Below, one piece after another: positions 28,087 through 36,624 of a stretch of DNA of 64,000 nt; the stretch's first letter is position 1; every line of letters starts with the position of its first letter. The notes under the pieces are model-generated. The model ran no database searches. It was not told the origin of the DNA and saw nothing but the letters and a program-made list of their open reading frames with translations. A program made the translations under genes and the position numbers. Where the stretch lies: assembly GCF_001426375.1 (NCBI RefSeq), contig NZ_LMEO01000045.1:867173-931172 (forward strand), given 5' to 3'. The DNA is from Paenibacillus sp. Root444D2 (GTDB lineage: Bacteria > Bacillota > Bacilli > Paenibacillales > NBRC-103111).

Positions 28087-28625
28087 TTATCCAACCTCAC
28101 TCAACCGACAATCCCGAAAATACACAACCCGCTTCGCCTCCTGAGCAATGGCCTGATCATGCGTAATCAAGATAATCGTCCTTCTCTGCTCATTCAATCT
28201 TTTGAAAATATCCAATATCTCTGCACCTGTCTGAGAGTCCAGCGCCCCCGTCGGCTCATCTGCCAGAATAATCGCCGGATCTCCGGCCAATGTCCGGGCA
28301 ATCGCAACCCGTTGCTGCTGCCCACCGGAAAGCTCCGAAGGCAGATGCCGCCTGCGGTCCACTAAATCTACGGCTTCCATAGCCTGCATAACTAGCGGCT
28401 CCCGCTCTTTTTTACTCATGCCACGATAAATAAGCGGCAGCTCCACATTCTCATATGAATTAAGTCGCGGCAGCAAATTAAAGCTCTGAAAGACGACCCC
28501 GATGGTCCCATAATCGCCACGAACTCGCCGTGATCGATCTCTAACGAAACATCATCCAACGCTCGAATCGTTTCGCCGCCCATCACATAATTCTTGCTCA
28601 CATGCTCCAACTGGATTATGGTCAT
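28087..28625 (-). pseudogene. MacB/YknY-type ABC ATPase with internal deletion
   Basis: Starts well (ATG at 28625 behind GGAGGCGAAG; MTIIQLEHVSKNYVMGGETIRALDDV) and ends well (LSGGQQQRVAIARTL, Walker B IILADEPTGALD, H-loop THDQA). In the middle, GPSG runs straight into the Q-loop sequence FQSFNLLPRLNSYENVELPL in another frame. The Walker A lysine, everything up to the Q-loop (about 45 codons in homologues) and the reading frame are lost at 28493-28504. The protein would be non-functional. Its membrane partner (MacB/YknZ type) is not in the window. Confidence 0.85.
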
Positions 28626-28689
28626 ATTCTTCGCCTCCATTATCTGTGAACAAATAAATGAAGTATGCGACTCCTCCGACTGACCGACC

Positions 28690-29214
28690 TTACCGTTTCG
28701 CCTTATAAAACTCATGATACAGCTTCATCAGCGCCCGCTTCTCAATCCGAGACACTTAGGAGCGGCTAATGCCCAGCTCCTTCGCAATCTCCCGCTGCGT
28801 CCGCTTTTCCCCGCCAAGCTCTAACCCAAACCGGCCAACGACGACTTCCTTCTCGCGATCATCCAAGTTCTCCAAATCGCGATAGATTTTACTCTTCTCT
28901 ATCTTAAGCTGCACCTTATCTACGACATCGTCAGCCTCCGTGCCAAGGATGTCGATCAACGTAATTTCGTTCCCCTCTTTGTCCGTTCCGATGGGATCAT
29001 GCAGAGATACATCCTTACGCGTTTTCTTCAATGAACGCAGATGCATAAGGATCTCGTTCTCGATGCAGCGAGCCGCAAACGTAGCGAGCTTGGTCCCTTT
29101 GTTTGGCGAGAACGACTCGATCGCTTTGATCAATCCGATCGTCCCAATCGAGATCAAATCCTCGAGATCTTCACCTGTGTTGTCGAATTTTTTGAGGATG
29201 TCAACACAAAGCAA
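28690..29214 (-). pseudogene. sigK: Degenerate fragment of sporulation sigma factor gene sigK
   Basis: The frame reads KKFDNTGEDLEDLISIGTIG, CIENEILMHLRSLKKTRKDV, SLHDPIGTDKEGNEITLID and TQREIAKELGISRS, the highly conserved sigma-K sequence from region 2 into region 4. A TAA at 28756-28758 replaces the expected Tyr codon; the frame then continues with VSRIEKRALMKLYHEFYKAKR to 28690. The first ~60 residues, including the pro-sequence and region 1.2, are missing; decayed NLR-like codons remain just upstream in a shifted frame. Either an intact sigK exists elsewhere, or this strain has lost late mother-cell gene expression. Confidence 0.85.
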
Positions 29215-29235
29215 CGTAAATTCCCTCTAAAAATC

Positions 29236-29285
29236 TGCCCATAATTTTATTAAAAAAGGAGCCCCAAATAAGCAAGCTCCTCCAT
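29236..29285. repeat. Short dispersed repeat with hairpin, copy 1
   Basis: Holds an A-rich run, then GGAGC, about 10 nt, then GCAAGCTCC. Related copies occur at 41564-41632 and 44405-44463; all three sit beside gene relics, as expected for end remnants of a lost mobile element. This copy is the most diverged. Confidence 0.35.
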
Positions 29286-29303
29286 TTAACAATCATAATA
29301 AAA

Positions 29304-29339
29304 AAGCACTTATATACCTAAAAAGGTTTACAAGTACTT
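29304..29339 (-). terminator. Terminator of the Nit1C-like operon
   Basis: 16-bp stem with few mismatches (29304-29319 with 29324-29339), followed on the minus strand by TTTTTT, immediately after the guanylyltransferase stop at 29341. It closes the operon that begins at 39731. Confidence 0.85.
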
Positions 29340-29340
29340 A

Positions 29341-30357
29341 TTAGCGCTGTGACAAATTAAACTGATTAAATACATGTTTCACTTTGTGTGAAGATCCTCG
29401 TTTGGATATTAGAATACCATTCTTTGATGCAACAATAATCAAATCTTCGACATCAATTAAAGCAACAGGCACGCTGTCCGAAAGAAACACATTGTTGCTT
29501 GATTGAAATTGAAATATTCCGGGTTTTTCAGAAGACATTACCGCAGATTGCCGGAAATACTCGGCAAGGTCTTCTAAAGTGCCTATATCTGACCATCCCG
29601 TTTGCAGCAGTACCATTTTAAGACGAGTACTTTTCTGAAAAACTGCTCTGTCGATACTCTCTTCAGGGATACAATCCATATCCGGATAACTGAATTGATT
29701 GGAAGATCGTACAATCTGTTTCTCGTAAACTCTATTACTGCTTTCCCAAATGGATGGAGAATGATTTCGAAGCTCTTCTAAAAGAACCCCGGCTTTGAAA
29801 CAATAAATTCCACTATTCCAAAACCAATTACTCTTTTTCAGAAATTCGACAGCTTGATCAACTCTTGGTTTTTCACAAAAGGAAATAACGTCCTCACCTT
29901 CCGCTAGAATGTAACCATATCCTTCATAAGGCCTCGTTGGTCTTATACTGATTGCTGCTAAATAATTCTGTTTAGCAATTTCAGTTGCTCGCTCCACCGC
30001 TTTATCATACTCTTCCTGCTGATCAATCCAATGATCGGAGGGAGTCACTAGGACGATTTCGTCGGGCTGGAGTCCGAAGCAAGCCAATGCGATGGCTGCC
30101 GCAGTATCGCGAGCACTGGATTCCCATAAGAACTCTATATGACCGCATTGAATTTCTTCCGCCTGACCAATGGCAAGAGAAGAGTGCCTTTCATTTGCAA
30201 CGACAACCGTTTTATCACAGAGCAGTCGATTTCTTAGGATGGTTTGTTGAAACATGGAAGGTTGACTGCTGAACTTGAGAAACGATTTAGGACTTTCATC
30301 ATTCGATAAGGGCCATAATCTTCTGCCATGCCCTCCGCAGAGTATTAGGTGAATCAT
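29341..30357 (-). CDS. manC: Mannose-1-phosphate guanylyltransferase
   Basis: About 338 residues from the ATG at 30357, where homologues begin (MIHLILCGGHGRRLWPLS); an upstream in-frame start would overlap the preceding gene. The nucleotidyltransferase signature GGHGRRLWPLSNDESPKSFL, LVTPSDHWI, the catalytic region FCEKPR and WNSGIYCFKAG are all present. It makes GDP-mannose from GTP and mannose 1-phosphate. It is the short, single-domain form without the C-terminal cupin isomerase of ManC fusions. As last gene of the Nit1C-like operon it implies that the glycosyltransferase of the operon may use GDP-mannose or a derivative (inference). Confidence 0.88.
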   Translation of the reverse strand: MIHLILCGGHGRRLWPLSNDESPKSFLKFSSQPSMFQQTILRNRLLCDKTVVVANERHSSLAIGQAEEIQCGHIEFLWESSARDTAAAIALACFGLQPDEIVLVTPSDHWIDQQEEYDKAVERATEIAKQNYLAAISIRPTRPYEGYGYILAEGEDVISFCEKPRVDQAVEFLKKSNWFWNSGIYCFKAGVLLEELRNHSPSIWESSNRVYEKQIVRSSNQFSYPDMDCIPEESIDRAVFQKSTRLKMVLLQTGWSDIGTLEDLAEYFRQSAVMSSEKPGIFQFQSSNNVFLSDSVPVALIDVEDLIIVASKNGILISKRGSSHKVKHVFNQFNLSQR

Positions 30358-30383
30358 GATTCTCTCACGCTCTCTCTCAATAG

Positions 30384-31358
30384 CTAGAATCGGATTAACG
30401 ATGAACCCCAAACAAATCCAGCACCAAACGAAACCATAAGTACCAGGTCTCCGCGCTTTATCCGTCCATCCATTTTGGCTTGATGTAACGTTATTGGAAT
30501 AGTAGCAGAACAGCTATTCCCATAGAATTGAATCGTTTTAATGATCTTGTATGCTGGCATGCCCAGATTACGGGCAACCGCATCGATAATCCGTTCATTC
30601 GCTTGATGAGGGACGACCCAATCAACGTCTTCAGGTCTCAGACCATGAAGCTGTAAAATTTCTTCTGCACCGCTAGTCATCGACTTAACGGCAAGCTTAA
30701 ACACTTTGGAACCGTCCATCACCATTTTCGCCTTATGTTCAGCTGAGGCAGGATGTCGGCTCCCACCCCCGGGAACAAACAAAGCTTCAAAAGCTCCTCC
30801 ATCCGCAAGCAATAAGGTAGAGAGTATTCCTGCTCCATTGGTCTCTTCGCTTCTAGAAACAATGACTGCCCCTGCGCCGTCACCGAACAATATGCTGGTA
30901 AAAGGATCCGTATAGTCGGTCAGTTTAGACAATGTATCTGCGCCAATGACTAAAATGTTCTTACATGTGCCCAGCTTGATGTACTGCTCTGCGATTTGAA
31001 GCGAAGACAGAAATCCAACACAGGTCGAGTGTATATCCATCACCCCAATGCTGCGACAACCTAATCGATGCTGAATTTGACATGCTACTGGAGGGAGAAT
31101 ATGGTCCGGTGTTTCTGTGGCGACAAGGATCATGTCAATGTCCGAAGGAGCGAGACCCGCATCTACCAAGGCGCCAACAGCTGCTTGATAGGCAAAATCG
31201 GAGGTCGCTTCTGATTGATCCGCTATTCTTCTTTCTTTAATGCCTGTTCGACTGGTTACCCAATCGTCCGATACCGCGACCATCTTTTCCAAGTCAGCAT
31301 TGGTCAACCGTTTCTCAGGTAATGAAGATCCTACTCCATTGATCGTTGCGCTGTACAT
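30384..31358 (-). CDS. 3-Oxoacyl-ACP synthase III (FabH-like)
   Basis: 324 residues with the thiolase-fold catalytic triad: Cys in IHSTCVGFL (near 112), His in VVPHQANERI and Asn in FYGNSCSATIP. FabH enzymes start fatty-acid synthesis by condensing acetyl-CoA with malonyl-ACP. Relatives in biosynthetic clusters join other acyl units or form ester and amide bonds. Its position as tenth gene of the Nit1C-like operon, without other fatty-acid genes, points to the specialised role. It follows the FMN reductase gene by 25 bp. The housekeeping fabH is expected elsewhere. Confidence 0.9.
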   Translation of the reverse strand: MYSATINGVGSSLPEKRLTNADLEKMVAVSDDWVTSRTGIKERRIADQSEATSDFAYQAAVGALVDAGLAPSDIDMILVATETPDHILPPVACQIQHRLGCRSIGVMDIHSTCVGFLSSLQIAEQYIKLGTCKNILVIGADTLSKLTDYTDPFTSILFGDGAGAVIVSRSEETNGAGILSTLLLADGGAFEALFVPGGGSRHPASAEHKAKMVMDGSKVFKLAVKSMTSGAEEILQLHGLRPEDVDWVVPHQANERIIDAVARNLGMPAYKIIKTIQFYGNSCSATIPITLHQAKMDGRIKRGDLVLMVSFGAGFVWGSSLIRF

Positions 31359-31383
31359 TTCCGCTCACCTCATTTGATGTTTG

Positions 31384-31929
31384 CTAAGATATCAAGGATT
31401 TGGACATATGAAGCACCTGTGCGGCAAGCGCCTGTATACGCTCCACAACGGATGAATCTACAATTCGGTTATTTGAATCAAAATGTTCCCGATTTGCGTA
31501 TACATAATCCGGTGCCGTATAGGCACGGAAGTAACCTGCAATTGGCTTCAATTGATTTTCGATAACAAGAAAATGCTGATAGGTTCCGCCGGTGCCCACG
31601 AAGCCTATAACTTTGTTGCGAAAAGCCGTAGGAGGCAAGAGGTCGAATAGATTTTTTAATGGAGCAGCGAGAGAAGCTTGAAAAATAGGAGTGCCGATGA
31701 TAAAACAATCCGCAGATAGAATAGCCTTGATTACCTTCTGTGTATCTTCATTATATTCAGCAACTTGTCGCCCATCACAAAACTCTACCTTATAATCTCT
31801 TAAATCTAATAGATCAGTCTCTAATCGTTCGTCTAACGATTTCGCATGTTCAACGACTTGTTTCACGGCAGAAGCCGTTTTTTCGCCAATGATCGTTCCT
31901 GAAATTCCCAATAGTTTCATTCCGCTCAT
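31384..31929 (-). CDS. NADPH-dependent FMN reductase family protein
   Basis: 181 residues of flavodoxin-like fold: LLGISGTIIGEKTASAVK at the start (phosphate loop for FMN), ADCFIIGTPIFQASLAAPLKNLFDLL (the conserved middle motif) and VGTGGTYQHF. It reduces FMN with NAD(P)H and would supply reduced flavin to a partner. It is 15 bp downstream of the tandem nitrilase gene. Many known Nit1C clusters carry a separate flavin-dependent oxidoreductase, which is absent here, so this protein may fill that role (inference). Confidence 0.87.
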   Translation of the reverse strand: MSGMKLLGISGTIIGEKTASAVKQVVEHAKSLDERLETDLLDLRDYKVEFCDGRQVAEYNEDTQKVIKAILSADCFIIGTPIFQASLAAPLKNLFDLLPPTAFRNKVIGFVGTGGTYQHFLVIENQLKPIAGYFRAYTAPDYVYANREHFDSNNRIVDSSVVERIQALAAQVLHMSKSLIS

Positions 31930-31944
31930 CCCCTCAAGGTATGG

Positions 31945-33522
31945 TTAAACCAGCAAGTCATACAGATGCGTCTTCGAGCGTCTCATAAAAGTTCTGCTCC
32001 GAGCTGCAGCCGTCATTTCCGGATCAAATTTTTGAAGAAGCGGAGAAGCTTCAAGCCCACTCTCCAAATTCACTTGTCGATGCAAAAACAACAGACTCCC
32101 CGATAGCGTTGCGCATGCAAGTACGGCATCGTTCTCGAATGCCCATATCCTTTTCATCCATAAGGTCTCAGAGGTATGGAATGCTCCACTGATCGCGATA
32201 ATATCCGCCCCTTGCTTAGCTAGAACCCTGTATGATTCCGGAAGCTCCGCATCCTTCTCTGTCAAAAGCCCCACTCTGCCGAATGGCAGCTCGAAAGTGC
32301 GAAAGCCCTTCATATTGATACTCTTTTTCGAACCCGAAGCATCCCCCTGAACCTGTTCGTAGGAACCAACAATCCCCTCTGCCCCGATGAGGAATGACTC
32401 TATTTTCAAAGAGTTCCCTAGAGAGAATGCGATGTACCCATCGTAAACAGCTGCAAGTTGCTGGAGTTGAATGACAACAACCGCTAATTCATCTGTAGAG
32501 GACGCCGAATCATTCGGCAGTTCCAATTCAGGCAGCACATACAATCTATTTTTTGTGAACAAATGAGATTTGGTTTGATCGAGGATGGAGCGAAGCTCCA
32601 ATAATAGCTTGTCGTTCAATTTGGTTTGGCTCAGCGGACAAACAACAATCTCATAAGGAAGGGGCTCGTTAACCACCCAGGTCTCCCCTTCTTTCCACAA
32701 ATAGGGTTGGAGCAACAACTCCTGATAAGCTTCAGTCTTTCGGGAATCCAGCAGGCTCCGTCTTACTTGGCGATCTAGGCTGATTTCTCCATATACGATC
32801 CCTTCACCGGATAAAAGGGAATGCTGGACATCGCCGTTCTGATCAATAATCGCGCTGCCCCCGGTAAACTGCGCTCCCCGTTCCGTGTCTGATCGGTTGG
32901 AAGCAATCCAGAACAGACCGTTCTCCTTGGCGCGCAGGCACCACGTCTTACTAGGAGGATTATTCGAAGCCCCGACCCAGTTTGTCGGGAAAGCGATGAT
33001 ATCCGCCCTCTGAAGAGCGGCTATTCGCGAAGGCTCAAAGTACATGGCGTCCATGCAGATCAAGAGGGCGATTCGCCCAATTTTCGTTTCAAACACCTGA
33101 ACACCGTCGTTGCCCTCCCGAGCCCACCTTGGGTCTGCGGCAAAAAGGTGCGTTTTGCGATAAGTACCCACAACGCCTTCTGGTCCGATCAGTACTGCGG
33201 AGTTATAGTAAGCTCCATTCCCTGAATCGACCTCTGGCAAACCGACAACAACATAACATTGATACTTACGGGCTACCGCGTGCAAAACCTCCGTGGTTGG
33301 ACCCGGTATCGTCTCCACATAGGGCGAAATTTCTTTCCTGTCCTCCCACACATAGCCACTGCTCGCCATCTCCGGAAACACGATCAGCTTAGCGCCTTGA
33401 TCAGCTGCATCTTCAAGCATATTCACCATTCGGCAACGGTTATTTTCCACATCTCCAAGTACAGGATTAAATTGCACCGCTGCGACTTTGAAACTGGATA
33501 AATCTTCAAGCGTTCTACCCAT
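31945..33522 (-). CDS. Tandem carbon-nitrogen hydrolase (nitrilase superfamily), second domain inactive
   Basis: 525 residues containing two nitrilase-fold domains. Domain 1 (about 10-255) keeps the Glu-Lys-Cys triad: Glu51 (VFPEMASSGY), Lys123 (YRKTHLF) and Cys156 (LLICMDAMYF). Domain 2 (about 290-510) keeps strand patterns and a Glu (LPELELP), but Lys is replaced (GSYEQVQ) and Cys is lost (GLLTEKDAEL). It should hydrolyse an amide or nitrile with domain 1 only. It overlaps the AIR-synthase-like gene by 8 bp. Its position matches that of the nitrilase in Nit1C clusters, but it is much longer than the roughly 340-residue Nit1 enzyme and looks amidase-like. Confidence 0.88.
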   Translation of the reverse strand: MGRTLEDLSSFKVAAVQFNPVLGDVENNRCRMVNMLEDAADQGAKLIVFPEMASSGYVWEDRKEISPYVETIPGPTTEVLHAVARKYQCYVVVGLPEVDSGNGAYYNSAVLIGPEGVVGTYRKTHLFAADPRWAREGNDGVQVFETKIGRIALLICMDAMYFEPSRIAALQRADIIAFPTNWVGASNNPPSKTWCLRAKENGLFWIASNRSDTERGAQFTGGSAIIDQNGDVQHSLLSGEGIVYGEISLDRQVRRSLLDSRKTEAYQELLLQPYLWKEGETWVVNEPLPYEIVVCPLSQTKLNDKLLLELRSILDQTKSHLFTKNRLYVLPELELPNDSASSTDELAVVVIQLQQLAAVYDGYIAFSLGNSLKIESFLIGAEGIVGSYEQVQGDASGSKKSINMKGFRTFELPFGRVGLLTEKDAELPESYRVLAKQGADIIAISGAFHTSETLWMKRIWAFENDAVLACATLSGSLLFLHRQVNLESGLEASPLLQKFDPEMTAAARSRTFMRRSKTHLYDLLV

Positions 33523-34474
33523 GCAGCCCCACCACCATCACTTCATTCGCCCAATTAATGAGATCAGCTTCTTCTGTACCCTGCTGAACGATTACACGTG
33601 TATCCGTCGTCAACTCGCCGATTACAGCAGCGGCAACCCCTTCCTTAGCAAAAAGCGTTATTATCTCATCTGTTTTACTCGAATCTGCTGAAACAATAAA
33701 ACCATAACCGGGAAACATGTTCAACCAACGCTCCAGATCAACCTCATCAGGTTTAGGGATGCGATCAAGTTGAACGACTGCGCCACAACCCGTATTTTCA
33801 GCCAGCATCGCGATTGTACCTAAGATTCCTGCATTGCTTATATCTCTCGCTGCCGTAGCTAACCCTCTCTCTGCTAGGGTCGGCATTATCTCTAGCTTTC
33901 TCTGCAGTTCCTGAGGTTCTTTATTACTGGTACAATCCCACTGGAGATAATGCTTGACAGGTTTCCCATTCAGATCAATTGCGATGAGTAAGGATTGTCC
34001 TGCTTTTCCCTGTGTGGCTCTTAGTAAATGGCTTGCTTTGCCAACTATCGCAGTCGCAACCCCTTCTGATTCCTCAGGCAAATAGTGGCCACCGACCATG
34101 GGAACACCGAGCTTGCTGCACCCTTCTGCCATCCCTTCTGCGATTAGCGCGGCTTTCTCGTCATCAGGCGCACTGAGCAAATTGACAACTGCCAGTGGAC
34201 GACCGCCCATCGCATAAATATCGCTTACACTGACAAGCACCGCACAATAGCCAGCCCAGCGAGGCTCATCTTGGACAAGCTTCGGAATAATGCCATCACA
34301 GGATACAAGCAAATATCCATCGTTCGTAACTAATATAGCCGCATCATCACCGATTGGATCCAGCATCTTTTCGGGATCCCAAGCAAACATCTTGAGGGGA
34401 GCTTGAATGTTTTTTTTGCGGCTAAAGCCCTTAGATATAACAATACGCTCAACGAGATTCTGTAATTCGCCCAT
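33515..34474 (-). CDS. AIR-synthase/ThiL-like ATP-dependent protein (Sll0787 type)
   Basis: About 319 residues from the ATG at 34474 (MGELQNLVERIVISKGF). PurM/ThiL superfamily marks: DDAAILV near the N-terminus for Mg-ATP, a dimer-forming strand CAVLVSVSDIYAMGGRPLAVVNLL, GGHYLPE and the C-terminal ARDISNAGILGTIAMLAENTG. The superfamily phosphorylates carbonyl or phosphate oxygens with ATP. I recognise it as the AIR-synthase-related member of the Nit1C/sll0783-0787 cluster, whose substrate is unknown. It overlaps the glycosyltransferase gene by 26 bp and the nitrilase gene by 8 bp, so the three are translationally coupled. Confidence 0.85.
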   Translation of the reverse strand: MGELQNLVERIVISKGFSRKKNIQAPLKMFAWDPEKMLDPIGDDAAILVTNDGYLLVSCDGIIPKLVQDEPRWAGYCAVLVSVSDIYAMGGRPLAVVNLLSAPDDEKAALIAEGMAEGCSKLGVPMVGGHYLPEESEGVATAIVGKASHLLRATQGKAGQSLLIAIDLNGKPVKHYLQWDCTSNKEPQELQRKLEIMPTLAERGLATAARDISNAGILGTIAMLAENTGCGAVVQLDRIPKPDEVDLERWLNMFPGYGFIVSADSSKTDEIITLFAKEGVAAAVIGELTTDTRVIVQQGTEEADLINWANEVMVVGLHG

Positions 34475-35618
34475 GGGACACCAACCTTTTCTCGTAAAAT
34501 TCGATATGTTTTTCAGCAGCCCTCGCCCACGTATACTGTGAAGCCGTCTCATAACCGTTTATGGTCATTAGTCGGTTACGATCCTTCTCCGATACTGCCT
34601 CTGTCATCTTCTCAGCAATAGCTGGGATGTCTTCAGAATCCGCAAGCAGCGCGTTATAGCCATCTCGCATAAATTCTTGAAATACATCGATCGTTGAAGC
34701 CACGATAGGAGTCCTGCTAGCCATTGCTTCAAGCAGAGCGAGGCCCCACCCCTCTTTCTTCGAGGTTTGTACATAGCAATCTGCCAATCGATAAAGTTCT
34801 TGAACCGTGTCATTGTCTGGAGATCCGATGATCTGAACATCTTCCTGAATGGAAGGTGGCATGATTCGAAGCAGGTCATGAAAATGTTCCAGGTAATATT
34901 TATAATCAAAAAGTGTCGTTCCACCGACAATCAATAGATGAGCATCGGGAATCGTTTCTTTTACTCGTTCAAAAGCCAATAGGGTACCGATTGTATTTTT
35001 TCTAGGCTCAATTCCGCCAATCGTGAGATAGACGGTTCTATTTTGAAGTCCGTATTTAACTTTCAATGCCTGTTGATCCTGCTTACTTTGAAAAAAGCGG
35101 CTCTCCACGCCGTTGTGGATAACCGATGATGGACGACCGTAATCTATTTGCAACCTTTGCTGCCAAGCTTCACTAACCGTGATAAGCGCCTCCGGCAGCA
35201 TAACGGACCGATTCTGACAATCAACCAGCGCTGGCGTCGTGAAATCGTCAAGATGATGAACGGTTCGAACAAAGAACGGGATTCGCCCCTGCGTCATCAG
35301 ACGATGCAGCGCATTTGCACTTATGCAATCCTGTACATGATGAATGTCGAAGACTTCTAAAGATTCTTGTGACAACCCTTCTGCATACGTGTCAATGTAC
35401 CGAAGAATTCTGCTTTCAAACGCTTCATGCTGCTGAACGGCGAACGGAAACACCTTTGTTTCCATTCGTACAGGCCGAAAAAACTGCCTCTCCCCATTCG
35501 CGCCAAGAGCGAATACCGTCACGGAACAACCTTGTTCCTTGAGCGCTTCAGCCAAAGCAAGTGTATGCACAACGCCGCCTCTCGGCTTTGTATTATAGGT
35601 ATAGAGAGCAATTCTCAT
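34449..35618 (-). CDS. GT4-type glycosyltransferase, MSMEG_0565 family
   Basis: 389 residues with a GT-B fold. The N-terminus IALYTYNTKPRGGVVHTLALAEAL is the hallmark of the MSMEG_0565-type glycosyltransferases of Nit1C-like clusters. The nucleotide-sugar site shows VIHNGVESRFF, GGIEPRKNTIGTL and the donor-binding EGWGLALLEAMASRTPIVAS (EX7E motif). It transfers a sugar from a nucleotide donor to an unknown acceptor in the cytoplasm. The last gene of this operon makes GDP-mannose, a plausible donor. It starts 32 bp after the MTHFR-like gene. Confidence 0.9.
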   Translation of the reverse strand: MRIALYTYNTKPRGGVVHTLALAEALKEQGCSVTVFALGANGERQFFRPVRMETKVFPFAVQQHEAFESRILRYIDTYAEGLSQESLEVFDIHHVQDCISANALHRLMTQGRIPFFVRTVHHLDDFTTPALVDCQNRSVMLPEALITVSEAWQQRLQIDYGRPSSVIHNGVESRFFQSKQDQQALKVKYGLQNRTVYLTIGGIEPRKNTIGTLLAFERVKETIPDAHLLIVGGTTLFDYKYYLEHFHDLLRIMPPSIQEDVQIIGSPDNDTVQELYRLADCYVQTSKKEGWGLALLEAMASRTPIVASTIDVFQEFMRDGYNALLADSEDIPAIAEKMTEAVSEKDRNRLMTINGYETASQYTWARAAEKHIEFYEKRLVSHGRITESR

Positions 35619-35650
35619 CTTGCAGCCCTCCTTGGCTTCTTCACTTCTGT

Positions 35651-36592
35651 TTAAGCTCCTAAAGCTCCGATAGATAGCGGTGTAATCGGCATAAGCCCAG
35701 CGGCTTTTACAAGATTATTAACACTGTCCTCTGCGCCGCCGATCGGACGGATATGGACGCCTTTAATGCCTTCAATACGGCGAAGCTGAGTGATCAATTC
35801 TGCTGCAATGGCAATTCCTTCATCCTTAGAATCGGAGGCAGCAAGTCTAGCATGGAACGATTCGGGTATGACTATGCCCGGTATTTTTAACGCGGTGTTC
35901 ACATGATCAGCATTTCTCAGCGGCAGTACACTTGCCATTATCGAGGCTCTTTCGTGAAGTCCGCGTCGGCGAGCTTCAGCCATCCACTCTTCGATCAAAT
36001 CCATATCGAACACCAACTGGGTCCTAACAAAGTTAGTGCCTTTGTCCACCTTCGATTCAAGGCGGTCGATTAGCTCTTTGATCGGCTTGCCAGCGATATT
36101 TTCAACCGTGCCAATTGTAAACTTTGGCGCTTCCTCCATTTGGGTACCGTCAAACAGCTTACCTTCGTCGACCATCTTACGGACGTATCGTACTAACTCC
36201 ATCGTTTCCAGATCGTACACTTCTTTAGCGTTGGGTTCAGTCCCCACTTTAGCTGGGTAACCGCCAAGAATTGTAATGTTTTTAACACCTAGCGCTGCAA
36301 GACCCAACAAATCACTTTGAATCCCCATTCGGTTGCGATCCCTCAGGTTAATTTGTACGATCGGCTCAACACCGACTTGACGGACGAAGAAAGCTCCGAC
36401 TACGGGGGATAAACGCGCAATGGCGAGCAAGTTATCGCTGAGATCGACGGCATCTACATATCCTCTATAGCGCACCGCCTGTTCAACGAGTGGACGAGGA
36501 TTCCAATTGCGGGGCGGAATCAATTCCGCGGTAACTAAGAAATTATCGGGTCGCATGGACGACCCGTGACCCAAATAAATAGTCATATTCAC
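35651..36592 (-). CDS. Methylenetetrahydrofolate reductase-like TIM-barrel protein
   Basis: 313 residues. It has the MTHFR layout: VTAELIPPRN at the first strand, YVDAVDLSDN, LRDRNRMGIQSDLLGLAALGVKNITILGGYPAK (strong match to the NADH/folate barrel signature), and FVRTQLVFD near the end. True MTHFR reduces methylenetetrahydrofolate to methyltetrahydrofolate with FAD. This homologue lacks the later sections of MetF and sits in the Nit1C-like operon, so it may use another one-carbon or flavin substrate. Neither it nor the amidohydrolase belongs to the core cluster that I know. Confidence 0.8.
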   Translation of the reverse strand: MNMTIYLGHGSSMRPDNFLVTAELIPPRNWNPRPLVEQAVRYRGYVDAVDLSDNLLAIARLSPVVGAFFVRQVGVEPIVQINLRDRNRMGIQSDLLGLAALGVKNITILGGYPAKVGTEPNAKEVYDLETMELVRYVRKMVDEGKLFDGTQMEEAPKFTIGTVENIAGKPIKELIDRLESKVDKGTNFVRTQLVFDMDLIEEWMAEARRRGLHERASIMASVLPLRNADHVNTALKIPGIVIPESFHARLAASDSKDEGIAIAAELITQLRRIEGIKGVHIRPIGGAEDSVNNLVKAAGLMPITPLSIGALGA

Positions 36593-36624
36593 TCACCTAT
36601 TCTTTATTTGTATAGGATTACCGA

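Noticed and set aside
27861..28100. 79-codon minus-strand frame with one hydrophobic stretch before the sugar operon promoter
   Set aside because: It overlaps the promoter and the terminator and has no ribosome site; no homology recognised.
28416..28715. 99-codon frame joining the sigK tail region to the start of the ABC ATPase
   Set aside because: It is an accidental frame: the first part is out of frame with sigK and the last part lies after the deletion junction.
28690..29214. A skin-type programmed split of sigK
   Set aside because: Skin elements divide sigK into two distant intact halves with a recombinase gene. Here the sequence is continuous, has a point stop and lacks its N-terminus; no recombinase is present.
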